A stretch of 64,000 bases of DNA from Abelmoschus esculentus (lineage: Eukaryota; Streptophyta; Magnoliopsida; Malvales; Malvaceae). Made by a program: the position numbers and the translations under genes. The notes below the pieces were generated by a model. It did not search any database, was not told the DNA's origin, and was given only the letters and a program-made list of their open reading frames with translations. Shown here in pieces: positions 34,098 through 46,657 of the stretch (its first letter is position 1; every line of letters starts with the position of its first letter). The stretch is taken from positions 9,927,501-9,991,500 of the forward strand of contig JAUCBN010000020.1 of assembly GCA_035048815.1 (NCBI GenBank), written 5' to 3'.

Positions 34098-34727
34098 ATG
34101 CAAGAAGAAAGAAAGAAATCTATTCGGGAGTTGATATTGAAAGATATGAATCCAGGCAATCAAGAATTTTCTAGATTAAATGATGATTATCTATGCCAAC
34201 CAAGAGCAACCCAACAAGTTCATACTTGGGCAAATTTTTGTTTTAATTGTGGAGATGATTATTTGGTTAACAATTGCCCGTATAGTACTAGAACATATGG
34301 CCACATAGAGGACCATAGATGGAACCAACAACAAAATCCTTCATGGTATGATCAAAACGCTCAAAATTTTGTTTACCATGAAAATTTTGTTGATGTTACA
34401 AATATGCCATGGCAATATAATTCTTCTCAAGAGTATCCAAATTCATTTGAGGAAACATTGAAAGCATCAATGGCTAGAATTGAAGAATTAATGATAGAGC
34501 AATCAAGGTTATTGGATGCACATATAGCTAGATTGGATACACCCTTGAAGGATTCAAACGATCAATTGCAGAGATCCATATATGCCATGGATAACATGAC
34601 CCAACATTTAATCCTTAGGGATACTGAAATCCCAACACTAGAGGACAAAGAGGAAATTTCGGAACCTCTGAGTCTAGAATATGTTGATGAGAAAGACTTC
34701 AAACATTGGATGAGTCTACAGAAATAA
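34098..34727 (+). CDS. Gag-like protein of the Athila-like element
   Basis: An open frame of 209 residues begins MQEERKKSIRELILKDMNPG. At residues about 49-61 is CFNCGDDYLVNNC, a degenerate CCHC zinc knuckle in which the histidine appears replaced by tyrosine. Then come an Asn/Gln-rich region and a helical segment with MARIEELMIEQSRLLDAHIA, like the C-terminal part of gypsy gag. Gag of these elements packages the RNA in virus-like particles in the cytoplasm. The frame is shorter than a normal Athila gag and its N-terminal capsid part is mostly absent. It overlaps the next frame by 22 bases. Confidence 0.65.
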   Translation: MQEERKKSIRELILKDMNPGNQEFSRLNDDYLCQPRATQQVHTWANFCFNCGDDYLVNNCPYSTRTYGHIEDHRWNQQQNPSWYDQNAQNFVYHENFVDVTNMPWQYNSSQEYPNSFEETLKASMARIEELMIEQSRLLDAHIARLDTPLKDSNDQLQRSIYAMDNMTQHLILRDTEIPTLEDKEEISEPLSLEYVDEKDFKHWMSLQK

Positions 34728-35548
34728 TTGCCACGGCAATGGAGAAGCCGGAACAAGCATTGATACTGAAAAAGGAATCTGAGGATTACTCTCACTCACA
34801 GTTGCCTGGGCAATTACATGACGACATGCTCGATCAACAAGATGGTGATGCTGTGATAATGGAATATGAGAAGGTACTGATTGAACCTTTTGAATTCTTT
34901 AAAAACTCATCTCTTCCATTGCAGGTATCTTTCGAGGAGTCAACGTTACAAGATTTGAAGCCATCACAAATAGGATATGATTATTTGGAAGATGATATTT
35001 TATCTATGATAATTCCATCTAACAGTAGCTCTAAACCAAAATCTCTACTGATGGAGATTTCTGAGAAGCATAAAGAACAATGTGGGTTGATTCTTGAAGA
35101 CTTCAAGAAAGATGGTTCTTCATTTAACATACACAGAATTTTGGCAGAGGATTGCCACGGCAACTGGCTAGCACAACAATTGCCTCAACAACAAAGGCTA
35201 TATCCAACCATTCTAAAAGTCAACAAGAATAAGGTAATTAAATGGTTGGATATTGATATAATTTTTTCTAACGAGATATTCATGCCTTCGGGAATAATAT
35301 CAAGTTGGAGGATAGGCATGGATTACAAAAGAACACAAACGGAAGGCACCTCCACCATGATAGCACAAATGGGAGTATCTGTACCCGTATTAGCCCATAT
35401 CTCCTTGAGTAGAATTGTCACTCGATGGAGGGTGCAGATGGACTATAAAAAATATCGGAAACGACCCTTCATAAGTTTTCTTTATTTTATATTAATTTTC
35501 TCTTTTATTTTATTTGATATTTGCATAAATTCTCTTTATAGTATTTAG
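34706..35548 (+). pseudogene. Decayed linker and reverse-transcriptase fragment
   Basis: The frame of 280 residues is open but not a complete domain. Its first half is acidic and of the type found between gag and pol in Athila elements. The second half has faint reverse-transcriptase N-terminal words (NIHRILAED, then KVIKWLDIDIIFS, then ISLSRIVTRWRVQMDYKK). The palm motif and everything after are absent. A hydrophobic tail of about 35 residues (YFILIFSFILFDICINS) closes it, probably read-through into non-coding DNA. It cannot supply enzyme activity. Confidence 0.6.
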
Positions 35549-35899
35549 GAATAATTATCTTCTCATTATTTGAATGTTTCTTTATTGATGTTTATCTTTT
35601 TAGGGTAAGATAATAAGCAAGAATAAAGGAGAAATAGTTCAAAGTAGGAACTCTGCCGAGGTAGAAAACAGTGTCAGAACCGCAGTAGAACAGTGTAACG
35701 ACTAGTCTGCTGAGATTCCTGCCGCGATAGGAAAAGAAACGGAAGTAAAGAGTAACGGCTACAAAACGGCTAGTGGATCTAAACGGTCACAAGGCCGAAG
35801 CCTATATAAGAAACTCATTCCTCTTGAACTATTCACTCTTGCTTTCTTGTTTGCTTTAGAATTCTTAACAATCTTGCTCTCATAATATTTTCTGCCTAC

Positions 35900-37214
35900 T
35901 TACAATTTTCCCAGATTCTTTCCAAGAAAATCTCCAAGAATTCAAATCTCTTACAAGCGATTTGCCCCAGCCAATGTTGAAGATCGTTTCAACCGATCTT
36001 TCATTGCCCGACAATTGTGGGAAGAACAAGGTTTTCAACATTCGGATGATGAAAACTACGACATCGAGCATTATCTCTTTGACAGAATCAAGTACCAAGA
36101 TTGAGAAATTTTCTGTCTCCAACCTGCCCAGGCGAACGCGACTATCGTGCGAGAATTCTGTGCGCACGGGCCCAGCAAAGATTCCCTCTTTGTTCACTGC
36201 CGCGACAGGCCGGTCTAGTTAGATGTCGAGATCATCAACGGTTTCTACGGCCTCACTCCGAACAGTGATGTGCACGCTGAATTCATGGAGGACATCACTG
36301 CCGAGGACTACGAGTTAATCAAAGACGATCTTTGTTACGCGAATACTCCATGGGAAACCGATACCCATAGAGGATCCGTAACAAGGCAGAGCTTAAAGCC
36401 CGAGGCCAAGATGTGGAATACCTTTGTCAAGCGACGCCTCATCCCTACATCCCACAATAACACGGTAGACCGTAAACGATTGGTGCTCATCCAATCGATC
36501 ATCAACAAAAGGACCATCAACGTTGAAGAAATCATCTTATGTGAAATTCACGAATGCGGTAAGAAAGATAGGGGACCATTGTATTTCCCATGTTTGATCA
36601 TGGGTTTGTGTGTTGCCGCAGGTGTGCCAATAGAAGATACGGACGAATACACTCCCCAAAGGCGAGGATGGACCAGAGACTTTTGTCACAAAGTCATGCA
36701 GATCACGCAGGCGGAGCCAGTCCAAGCAACGCCCCAACAGTTCACTGCTGATACTGCTGCCGGGGCCCAGTACACGGCAGACATGTCAGACACTGCCCAC
36801 ACCTCTGCCGCAGCAAACCCGTACCAGGAGATTTTGCAAAGGATGACAACGATGGACCTCAGGCAACAGAGGTACATGGAGTATCAAAGAGATTTCAACG
36901 ACACATTAGCCCAAATGATGCTCCACGCTTTTCCAGATCAAGGGGTGCAATTTCCAGAATTTCCCAGCAATATGTTTGTTACAGCCGCCCCTTACACCGA
37001 GACTACACCAGCTCCGGGAGGACCAAGATCGTTCTTCCATGTGGGCCCTCCACCACAATACCATGCTGCTGGCCCATCTAGGGCAGCAGATTCTGCCGCG
37101 GCATCATCTGCCAGCAGAAGACCATCCAAACGGAGGGCAGTCTTCAGCACTCCTCCCCGATCCTCAATCATCATGGGCAGTCTATCAACTGAGATAGATG
37201 CCTATGTGCACTAA
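35900..37214 (+). pseudogene. Putative plant transposon protein domain, two in-frame stops
   Basis: One frame can be read from about 35900: YKRFAPANVEDRFNRSF, then QLWEEQGFQHSDDENYDIE, TGA at 36101-36103, then EIFCLQPAQANATIVREFCA, TAG at 36217-36219, then LDVEIINGFYGL. From the ATG at 36270 it continues open for 314 residues (ANTPWETDTHRGSVTRQSL, then KMWNTFVKRRLIPTSHNN, then IIHKR-like and YFPCLIMGLCVAAGVP words). This order matches the domain called putative plant transposon protein, known from LTR elements, whose role is unknown to me. The C-terminal third is Pro/Ala/Ser-rich and ends after RRPSKRRAVFS. The first stop most likely replaces a tryptophan codon. Confidence 0.7.
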
Positions 37215-38352
37215 AGCTCAACCGTCGGCGGACCGAGTACACACCATACCGGGGCAACCACGGCAATGGAGGGGGGAACGGACATAATGCTAACCGGAGA
37301 CATGGCCGATGTGGAAGAAGGAGAAGAGGTGGAGGCCCCAATGCAACGGACACCACCCACAAGAGTCCAACCGCCCCGGCAAGCAACAGCTCAACCATCG
37401 CCCTCAACAAGAACAAAGCAGTCGGCAGCAAGGCCAAGGAGAAAAATTGTTACAAGCAGCTCTTCGGAGTCTCTTTAATAATTTTGTTCATATAATTCAA
37501 TATTAATTGTTGTTTGCTTTCTATGCTACTTATTTCTTTCATATTTTTGTTGCCTGCTATAATCTTCAAATATAAAGCATTGAGGACAATGCTTGGTTTG
37601 AGTTTGGGGGTGCAGATTCACTGCCAAGGCAGCAATCTACTGCTGAGGTCTTGCCAAAAAGGGAGTATTATTCTAATGATTTTTTTGTGTGGTTTATTTT
37701 CATGCTCCCCGCCTTACTTGAATTAACTGCCTACACTTTCCCCTTACCATGATTAGGTCCTGTTAAGAAGGTTTAACCTTAGGATACTTAAGGATGAAAA
37801 CTTAGAAGCTTACTATAGGAAGAACTTTAAACACTTTTGGGACTTGTTGGATTAGAGGAATTCTTTTAATGAACTTAGGTGATAAAGACTTAGATTTTTG
37901 GGAAGGTAACTAGAGGTGCCTATCACCGGCTCTAGAAAGTACTCTTCTTCATTCTAGAGGTGCCCGAAATTGGCTCTAGTATGCTTTAAGGAATATCAAA
38001 AAGAAAGAAGGAATCAGTGAAGAGAAAAACACAATCCTTGAGGTGCCCGAAATGGCTCAAGAATTGGTTGTTTAGAAAAGAAGAGAACACTTAACCCAAT
38101 TCTACTTGTCTTGAACTTAGAGTTTATCTAAGAAAGCCTTTAATCAAACTTGTCCATAAAAACGCACACACTCACCAATTCTTATAGTTTGTTTCTAGGT
38201 AAACCCTTGGGTAGCTGAAAGGTTAAGGCTTAAGAATATGCATAGTTATGGTGGGGAGAATAGATGGAAATGTAAGACCAAGAGAGAGTAGAGTTCGGCA
38301 AATTGATGGTTTACATTGCTTAAGGACAAGCAATAGTTCGAGTTTGGGGGTG
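37215..38352 (+). other. 3' internal region of the Athila-like element with two polypurine-like tracts
   Basis: GAGTTTGGGGGTG occurs at about 37600-37612, within a typical GAGGACAATGCTTGGTTT context, and again directly before the 3' LTR at 38339-38352. The second is the working polypurine tract by position. Between them are imperfect repeats of GAGGTGCCCGAAATGGCTC (37910-38060). The first 270 bases have small open frames that I do not count as genes. Confidence 0.6.
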
Positions 38353-39620
38353 TGATAAGTGCTCAACCCATTATCACTTTTTACACCTTTTTTGGGCATT
38401 AATCACCGAATTTACACCCACTCGGACCAATGCATGTACTTAATGTGATATATTTAGAAGTTGAGCTTATAAAGATAATGTTTACAGAAAAGGCAAAGTT
38501 TTATTGCATTTTTATATCTGTGCAGGAGACCCGGTGCTGCGGCAGCAACAAGGCCGAGGCAAGACCTGATGCCGAGGCAGCAGCTGAGAACCAATAAGCA
38601 AGACTGTAGGCGATTGGAAGATAAAAATCCAAGGACGTTTCTGGACTTAAAGCACATGGATCGGAGCTGGCTAGCATGAGGAAAAGCCCAACACAAGGCC
38701 ACGCGGGAAAGCCCCTTAGTCGAATTTAAACTTTGAAATATTTTAATTATGTACATGACTTGTTCCCTAATCCAAGTTGTATTCTACTTAGGAAAGGTTT
38801 GCCCTAGGTCTAGCCTATTAAAGACCTAGCCGTCCAATGTATTATACACGGATACCTAGAGAGAGAGCCGATTCATAAACTTGTTTTCTTTCTCTCAATT
38901 ATGTTCTAAGCTTCCTTAGGGTTTAGGTGAAGGTTGTTAGTATTTGTGAGAGGAGATTGTACTTTGTCTTTGTTTCAATGCAATAAAATTATCAAGGTTT
39001 GCTTATCCTTTGTTATTCCTTGTTCTTGCATTCAAGCTCGGGAGAGAAGTTTGTGAGTAATCCATTTATCTAGACTCGGGAGAGTTAGATTCACGAAAGG
39101 GATAAGTACGGTGTTTCAATCGCGAAATACTAACTCGGCTTAGGGATAGGTTAAGAGTTTCAGCGGCTAAAAGAAGTGTGAGATTGGTTGGTGAGTATAA
39201 TTGGTTCACGCCGGGAGGTATCATCAAGGACTAGTCATCAACAGTACTTCGACTTAGGGATAAGCGGAGTCATCCAAGGACACTTTGCTGAACTTTGGTA
39301 AAGTCTACCCACGAGCAAGGGATTGCTGCGGCGGACAGCGTCGTCGCTGCCAAGGCAGTAATCAGCAGTGCTGCCGAGGCAGTGATATACGATTGCATTG
39401 GACAGAGACAAGTCAATCAAATCCACAATATAACGCAACTGGATCCTGACCTATCTCTCTCTAATATTCAATTCTCTTTACTTTTACTTAGTTATTTTAG
39501 TTTAGTTAATCCAGACTCAATCACTTGTATTTTACTTTATTTCTTTCTATAGAACAAGAAGACAAAGAAGACATATTGAGTATACCAGTCCCTATGGAGA
39601 CGATAATCCGATAAATACTT
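38353..39620 (+). repeat. 3' LTR of the Athila-like element, end clipped
   Basis: Begins TGATAAGTGCTC and follows the 5' LTR closely until AAATACTT at 39620, where it lacks the final ATCA. The next bases (TTGACAAAGG) already fit copia coding sequence, although TTGACA also occurs after the 5' LTR at about 33957, so the join could be a few bases further right. Confidence 0.85.
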
Positions 39621-42570
39621 TTGACAAAGGAGAACAAGTGTACACGGGAAATTCTAGCAGTTCAAAGGTGCTAGGCAAAGGCAAAGTTTTACTCAAGCTG
39701 ACCTCCGGTAAAACTTTATCTTTAAACAATGTTTTGTATGTATCTTCCCTGCGTAGAAATTTAATTAGTGGTGGTTTATTGAATAAGGCATGCATTAAAC
39801 TTGTTTTTAAAGCAAATAAACTTATACTTTCCCGGAATGGTGATTATGTTGGGAAAGGGTTTTTAAATGGGGGTTTATTTGTAATCGAAACCGAGTTTAA
39901 TGAAAATAAAGCCATCATTTCTGCTTATATTGTTGAAACCTTTGATATGTGGCATGCTAGATTAGGTAATGTGAATTATCACTCTATAAAGAAACTCATT
40001 AAAATGAAGTTGTTTCCTAATCTAAACGAAAATGGCTTTAATAAATGCGAGATTTGTGTAGAAGCCAAGCATGCTAAGCCTTCCTTTAAAACTGTTTCTA
40101 AGAGAAATAATGAATTGTTAGAATTTGTTCACATAGATCTAGCAGACTTTAGAAACTCTGAGAGTAAAGAAGGAAAACATTACTACATCACCTTTTTAGA
40201 TGATTACTCTAGATATAAAGGTTTATCTTCTTAGAACTAAAGATAAAGCTGAAAACTTCTTCTTAATCTATAAAGTAGAAGTTGAAAATCACCTTAATAA
40301 GAAGATAAAACGTGTTAGGTCCGATAAAGGTGGTGAGCTTTGATCTAATTTTCTTAAAGAGGTATGTGAGACGAATGACATAGTTTATGAAACCTCTGCC
40401 ATTTACTTTCCTCAATAGAACGGTATAACCGAGAGGAAAAACAGAACTTTAAAAGAAATGATGAATTCATTGTTGATAAGTTCTGGGTTAGTCGATAACA
40501 TATGGAGGGAAGCCATTCTATAGGCAAATCATATTTTAAACCGAGTGTCTCATAAGAAATTAGACTCAAACTCATACGAATTGTGGAAAGGTTATGCATC
40601 AAACTTGCAATAACTAAAAGTGTGGGGGTGTTTGACTAAAATTGGTTTGCTTGACTTTAAAAAGTCCACCATTGGTCCCAAAACCGTTGATGCAGTATTC
40701 ATTGGGTATTCTACCAACAATGCCGCATATAGGTGCATGTTACTATATGAGTTTTCTATATGTGAATCTAGGGATGTTGTTTTCTTTAAAAATATCTTTC
40801 TTATAAAGAAACCTAGATTAATAGCAAGAACACATATAGAAAACGTACCATCCACTTCTTCTAATATATCTACCGAAGATGCTCTAGAGTTTAAGTTAGA
40901 GCCTAAAATAAGTAAGAGGGAAAGAATAGAAACTTCTTTTGTACCAGACTTTGTTACTTCTTTTATTTCTTAGATAAATAATTTAGACAACCTATCAGAT
41001 CCTATAGGTCAAGTTTTCTTATTAGATGATGATCCTAAAACTTATAAAGAAGCTATGAGATCTATTGATGCTAGTTTTTGGAGAAGCACTATTAATGATG
41101 AACTAGAGTCAATAATGTCTAATCATACATAAGAATTGGTAGACTTGCCTAGAGGATTTAAACATATCAGCAACAAATGGGTTTTTAGGAAAAAAATCAG
41201 GCCAAATGGGTCAATCCAAAGATATAATGCTAGGCTAGTATTCAAAGGGTTCACTCAAAAATTTGGAATATACTTCTTTGATACTTACTCTCCCGCAACA
41301 AAAATCTCAACGATCCGTTCATTATTTTCATTAACCTCTATTCACAAATTGCAAGTACATCAAATGGATGTAAAGACTACATTTTTAAATGGAGACCTAA
41401 ATGAGGAGATCTATATGGAGCAACCACCAAGTTTTGACGCACTTGGTATGGAAGACAAAGTGTGTAGACTTAAAAAGTCTCTTTATGGCCTTAAACAAAC
41501 TTTTAAACAGTGGTATAAGAAATTTTATAAACTTATTCTTAGTTTTGGTTTTGTTGTAAATGGTGCGGATGCATGCATGTATTCAAGGATGTTCGGTACT
41601 GATTATGTTATCATTAGCTTATATGTTGATGATATATTGATTTTTAGTACTAACATAGAAGCCATTAACAAAAAAAAATTCTTATCCACTCGTTTTGAGA
41701 TGACTGGTTTGGGAGAAGTAGGTATAATCTTAGGTGTCAAAGTTAATAAATCTAGCAAGGTATTCTCTTTGGATCAAACACACTATATTGAGAAAGTGTT
41801 AGAGATATTTGACAGTTGGGATGTCATCCCTACTCGAAACCCGTTTAACTCTAGCACTCATCTCATTAAAAATAAAGGAAATTGTGTTTCTCAGGTTGAA
41901 TATGCTAAAATTATTGGAAACCTAATGTTCTTAATGAACTATACTTGGCATGATATTGCCTATGCTGTGAGTAGATTGCGTAGATATACTCATAATCCAA
42001 ATGGTGAACATTGGACAACTCTTAGACGCTTACTAAAGTACCTTAAGGGTACTATGGATTGGAAACTTGATTTTGTTGGCTATCCTGCTGCTTTAGAAGG
42101 ATATTGTGACGCCAACTGGGTTTCTGAAAGTGATGAAATAAGCTCTACGAGTGGATATATTTTCACTTTAGGCGGAGCTGTAATCGCATGAAAGTTTTCC
42201 AAGCAAACTTGTATTGTAAGCTCCACTATGGAGTCAGAGTTTATAGCTCTAGACCTGGCAAGGCAAGAAGCCGAGTGGATCAAGAATTTTTTGGCAGAGA
42301 TACCTTTATGAGGAAAAACGACTCCTCTTATATCTTTATTGTGCGATTCAAAATCTATGATTCATGTGGCTCTAAATCAAGCTTACAATGGTAAAAAGAG
42401 ACACATTCGCATAAGACACGAATCTGTGAGACACCTAATAAAGAATGAAGTACTCGCTTTAGAGTATGTGAAGTCGTAAATGAATTTGGTTGATCCTCTT
42501 ACCAAAGGATTGAGCATGAAACAAATTCTAGATTCATCGAGGGGGATGGGTCTTAAGCCCATTGATTGAG
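39621..42570 (+). pseudogene. Ty1/copia pol remnant (protease end to RNase H)
   Basis: From left to right: the end of protease and linker (SLNNVLYVSSLRRNLISGG), the integrase zinc region (WHARLGNVNYHSIKKL, then KCEICVEAKHAKPS), the integrase core (FVHIDLADF, FLDDYSRY) and, after TAG at 40232-40234, further core with stops near 40340, 40417, 40521 and 40612. Then 41136-42191 gives reverse transcriptase (NKWVFRKKI, MDVKTTFLNGDL) with the catalytic YVDD intact at about 41621-41632. RNase H follows (GYCDANW) with TGA at 42189-42191 in place of a tryptophan, then SSTMESEFIAL, and the usual C-terminal DPLTKGLS at about 42490. It is a full-length but dead pol. With 32125-32641 it forms the host element of the nested insertion. 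Confidence 0.9.
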
Positions 42571-43271
42571 TGATTCATAGTGGATACCCAACTTAGTTAT
42601 GTAAGTTCAATGTGGTCAAACGAAACCATGAAACGAATCATAGTGTACATTTCCATCTACCCAATCCCTCATGTACATGCTGAGATTGAGCTTAATGATC
42701 TTAATAAATTCATAGCCCAAGTTTAGGTGGTCTTAGTGAGAAATACTTGATGAATTTACAGATTTTGGTTGAATAACTACTCTTAATAAGTTTTTAGAAC
42801 TATTACGAAAGACTAATTGAACTTACCGCTCGGAAGGATGAGTTTATTTTAACTCTTAATAAATTCTATCAAAAGATATTGGGTTATTCTATTGAGAAGA
42901 TATTCTATTGAGAATAACACAAATTTATCATTAATTTAAACATAAAAATATTTTTCATTAATCTCTTTGTCAACTGCTTTTATAAAAATAAACTATTTTA
43001 AGTTAACATCTTACTGAAATTTTGTACAATCTTATATAAAATGAATCAATAATTATATCAAGAAACAATTAAAAATATATCTTATAAAGAAATTATGATC
43101 TTAGTATTAAAATATCCGATGAATAATTTATAGTATTCAATAAATCACTATTTTAGAATATATTTTTTGTAAAAGTTTCGATAGAAAAATAATTAAAATA
43201 AATTTTACTACTAAAATTTAATTTAAAACAGATAAACCTAAAAAAATTATTTGACATTATGAACAAACTAT
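42571..43271. other. Sequence after copia pol; 3' LTR not delimited
   Basis: The first 300 bases (GTGATTCATAGTGGATACCC onward) probably belong to the copia 3' end or LTR, but I find no clear match to 32125-32500 that would prove it. The rest is AT-rich without a gene. Confidence 0.4.
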
Positions 43272-43718
43272 CGTCATTGACTACTAATTCTATACATTCT
43301 AAGCAGTTTTCAATTTCAAAATTTTCTTTTCTAATCGTCTCTTTGTTATTGAATTTTTTATCTCCCGGAAGAAGAATATACCGCATTGTGCGACACTTCA
43401 TCATTGATGAAGGTATCAACAATACTTGCATGTTACAATGTGTGTGGAACACTTTAGATATACATATATAAATACTTGCAAGAAATTATTAAACATATTA
43501 ATATATCAAACATTTATATCATCATAAAGATGAGAGATTACTAATTTTTAAGGAGTATGATTAATCAAACTCTTTTAATAGTCTTCTCAATCTTATTTTA
43601 TACAGTATTCATATAACAACAGTGAAGTAAAATTCAGAAGTTAGTCATAAATTTTCAGAAGTTTATATATCAGATTGTTTCATGAAAATAATGAAAAATT
43701 GAGAAGGAGGAGGAAAAT

Positions 43719-44781
43719 TGTTAGGCTTGTAGGTGCTCGATGAATGACCGATTTAAACTTGCCAAGTGATGAAGAATCGATAATTTGGATGTTTGTGGTG
43801 GAAGCAAAAAGATAGACAAAGAACACAAGGATTTATAGTGGTTCGGCCACGCCTACATCCACTACCTTAGCTTCCCACTAAGGATTTCCCAAATTCACTA
43901 AGAATCTCTTCCTTTTGAGGGCAAAGGGTAACCTTACAAACCTTGACTCAAACCTAAATCAAGCATCCAAAGTTCATAACCGAACTTTGGGAATCCTCTT
44001 AAACAAGAGATAATCTTAAGCAAACTTTGATAATTCTTCTAACAAGTCTAATTGTTTGCAACTAAGCTCTCACCCAATCCTAAGACACTTGAGCATACAT
44101 AAACATTAAGCTCACAAGTGTTGTCTACACAAAAATGTGAGAATTAAGCTCTAAGACAATTCTTGAATCATAATGTTGTTTACAATGAAGCATTAGTCTT
44201 CTTTTAATGCTTGAGGCTTCCTTTTATCATCCCAAGTGAGTTTCTAGCCGTTGGTGACCGTTGGGATTGGTTTGGAGCCGTTTGGAGCTGATTTCAAGGC
44301 TTATTTCCTCTTCTGGTGTAGGAGGTATCGATACCCCTTACACTGGTATCGAAACACACTCTTTGGGAAATAGTCACTGACCTATATTTATGAGCAGGTA
44401 TCGATACCAGTATCGATACCGCTCCTAGCCGTTGGGTTTTTTCATAAAATCGTTTTATGACTGTTGGGGGGTATCGAAACAAGGTTCGAAACCAAACCTC
44501 ACAGTGGTGAGAGGGTATCGATATTAGTATCGATAGCACTGTGATTTTGCCTTTGAAAATATGTCATTGAAAAACAGGTATCAAAACACCTTGAAGGTGT
44601 ATCGAAACACCTGGGTTAAAAACACTTTTTTGGTTTCTTTAAATCATTTAAAACATATTTAAAATCTCTCAAAAACATCTAAATATATTTTCTAGTAGTT
44701 TGGACATAAGAACCATTTTTGAAATCTTTTCAATTAGTCCAAAACTATTTTCAATTATTATATCAAAACATTAGTTCTACA
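43719..44781 (-). repeat. 3' LTR of the gag-only element
   Basis: Contains GGTATCGATACC palindromes and half-sites at about 44325, 44398, 44413 and 44512. It differs from the other LTR at many scattered sites, mostly transitions, so the insertion is older than that of the Athila-like element. Confidence 0.9.
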
Positions 44782-45249
44782 ATCTCCCCCTTTTTGAAAT
44801 AATAAAACCAACTTGAAAAATTGCTTTTGAGATTTCTCCCCCTTTGTGAAATAAAATTTGAATAAGAGAATTAAAGAATCAAATCATTTAAAGTTTCCTC
44901 TAATCCATTTGAAAGTCTTTGAAAGACAATTTTTTACAACATTCTCCCCCTTTTTGTTATATAAAAAATGGTTCAAAACAAGTTTGAAAATCTTCAAAGC
45001 TTATAAAATAGGAGAGTTTTAAAATGTCAATTGTTTTAAAATCAAATATCAAAACTTAGTTTGTGAAAACAAAAGACTCCCCCTTACTCAAGGCATCACT
45101 AAGTGTTAGTTCAACAATTATGATAATCTAGTTTAAACAAAAGATAAACAAAAATAAAGCTAAAACTAGATTTTACCACACTTGAACTCGAGGGAGGATA
45201 TGAAGCCTTCCTTCTTCAAGTGTCCATCTTGTGTGTGTGAAGCTCCCCT

Positions 45250-46657
45250 TTAATCTTGCACTTTGATGCTCATACCTCCATCACACCTAAAATGAAACAA
45301 CCAAGAAATTTTTGGTATCCAAATTGCTTTGGATCCTTTAACGTTAGTAGCACAAAGTTTAGTCCCCTTAGGAATCCATTTTTCAATTTCATCCTTTTTG
45401 GTTGAAGTGATTAGTCCTTTTGGGACCCAAACACTTCTAAAACATTTTTCGTTCACAAATCTAGGGGAACTAGATTGTCTCATGTAAAAGTTTGATTTTC
45501 CCAAATTATTTTTCATTTCAAGTTCTTTGGAAATCAAATCTTTTTCCTTCTTAAGATCATCTAAAGCAATTTGATGATCTTTTTTTATATTTTGAAGCAA
45601 ATTTTGTAAATCGAAAACTTTAAGCTCAAAATCTCTCATTTTTGCTTCAAACTCCAAATTGGTTTTCAAAAGTAAATCATTTTCAATTTTCAACTTTGAA
45701 ATCAATTTCTTTTTCTTTGAAAATGTAATTTTGAAATAAAAAACTAATTTATCATAAGCTTCTTGCAACTCATCAAATGAATAAGAATTTAAAGTTTGAG
45801 TGTTAGAAGTTACCCCCCTCATTAAGGGCCATCAAGCATAGGTTGGCTTCTTCATTTTCGGTGGAGTCCTCATCACTGCAAGTAGCCACATATGCTTGTT
45901 TCTTTGAAGATGATCCCCTCATGATAGACTTTTGGGAGTCCTTCATCTTCTTTTTTGATTCGTGCTTTGAGGATTTCTTAGTTTTGTTTCTCACGAATCG
46001 ATCGAAGTCCATGAAGAGTTGGGCAAGCTCTTCATCTCCTTCACTATCCTCTTCACTTGAATTTTCAAGGTGGATGCACTTGGAGGATTTGAGAGCAACA
46101 GTGTTGACATTTACATCAAGCTCTTGAACCTTCTTCTTCCCCATCGATCTACTCTTCCTTCTTCTTCTCCTCTTCTCTTCCTTTCATCATTATTTGATGT
46201 GTGAGGAGTGACCCCATGAGTTCATCAAGCTTGAGAGTCTTTAAATTTTTTGCTTCAATGATGACGGTCCTTTTCAAGTCCCATGACTCGGGAAGAGAAT
46301 AGATGAGCTTACGAACAAGCTTTTCTTTCGGAATGATCTGTCCATATCCTCTAAGTCCATTGGTGATGGTGGAGAATCGATCGAACATCTTAGCTATGTC
46401 CTCTTCCAGATTCATCTTGAAGTTCTTATACTCTTGGTTGAGAAGTCCAATCTTGGTCTCCTTTACTTCGTTTGTTCCCTCGTATGTGACTTCTAGCTTG
46501 TCCAAAACTTCCTTGGCACACTCACAAGAAGATATCTTCTCATAGATGCTTGGATGGAATGCACAAACAAGAATGTGCAAAGGCTTGTGATTTAGCACCA
46601 TCTTCTTGCGATCTTCAACGCTTCATTCCGCCTTTGTTCCTTTTGGCACAAATGGTC
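45250..46657 (-). pseudogene. Copia gag, broken, of the gag-only element
   Basis: Minus strand, in order: VEDRKKMVLNHKPLHILV preceded by TGA (46620-46630, likely an old Trp codon), then KEVLDKLEVTYEGT, KMFDRFSTITNGLRGYG and LVRKLIYSLPESWD, the core of the copia gag (UBN2-type) domain. A stop follows near 46149, then an acidic piece (46144-45803; IHLENSSEEDSEGDEELAQL), then 45822-45250 with a lysine-rich coiled coil (LKIENDLLLKTNLEFEAKM) and the end KAIWIPKISW. In complete elements similar IWVPK words come shortly before protease, so pol was lost right after gag. I see no CCHC knuckle. Confidence 0.8.

Larger units (their letters stand above)
32642..39620 (+). mobile_element. Athila-like LTR element without functional pol, nested in copia
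   Basis: Two long direct LTRs (32642-33914 and 38353-39620) are about 98 per cent alike by eye, and most differences are C/T or G/A. Between them lie a primer-binding-like word (33976-33992), a gag-like frame, a decayed RT fragment, a plant-transposon-protein domain frame with two stops, and a polypurine tract. No integrase, YxDD motif or RNase H is seen, so the element must have been moved by enzymes from elsewhere. Short palindromes of the form TGCCNNGGCA are scattered through both LTRs and the interior. No target-site duplication could be found, and the copia gag between its two flanks is missing, so a deletion at the right junction is likely. Confidence 0.88.

Noticed and set aside
36335..37437. 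Minus-strand frames opposite the plant-transposon-protein reading
   Set aside because: The plus strand carries the conserved word order; the minus frames are shadows of GC-rich sequence.
43259..43471. Open frames at the start of copy A, with a partner at 51942-52175
   Set aside because: The two copies do not keep the same reading, so the frames are chance within non-coding duplicated DNA.
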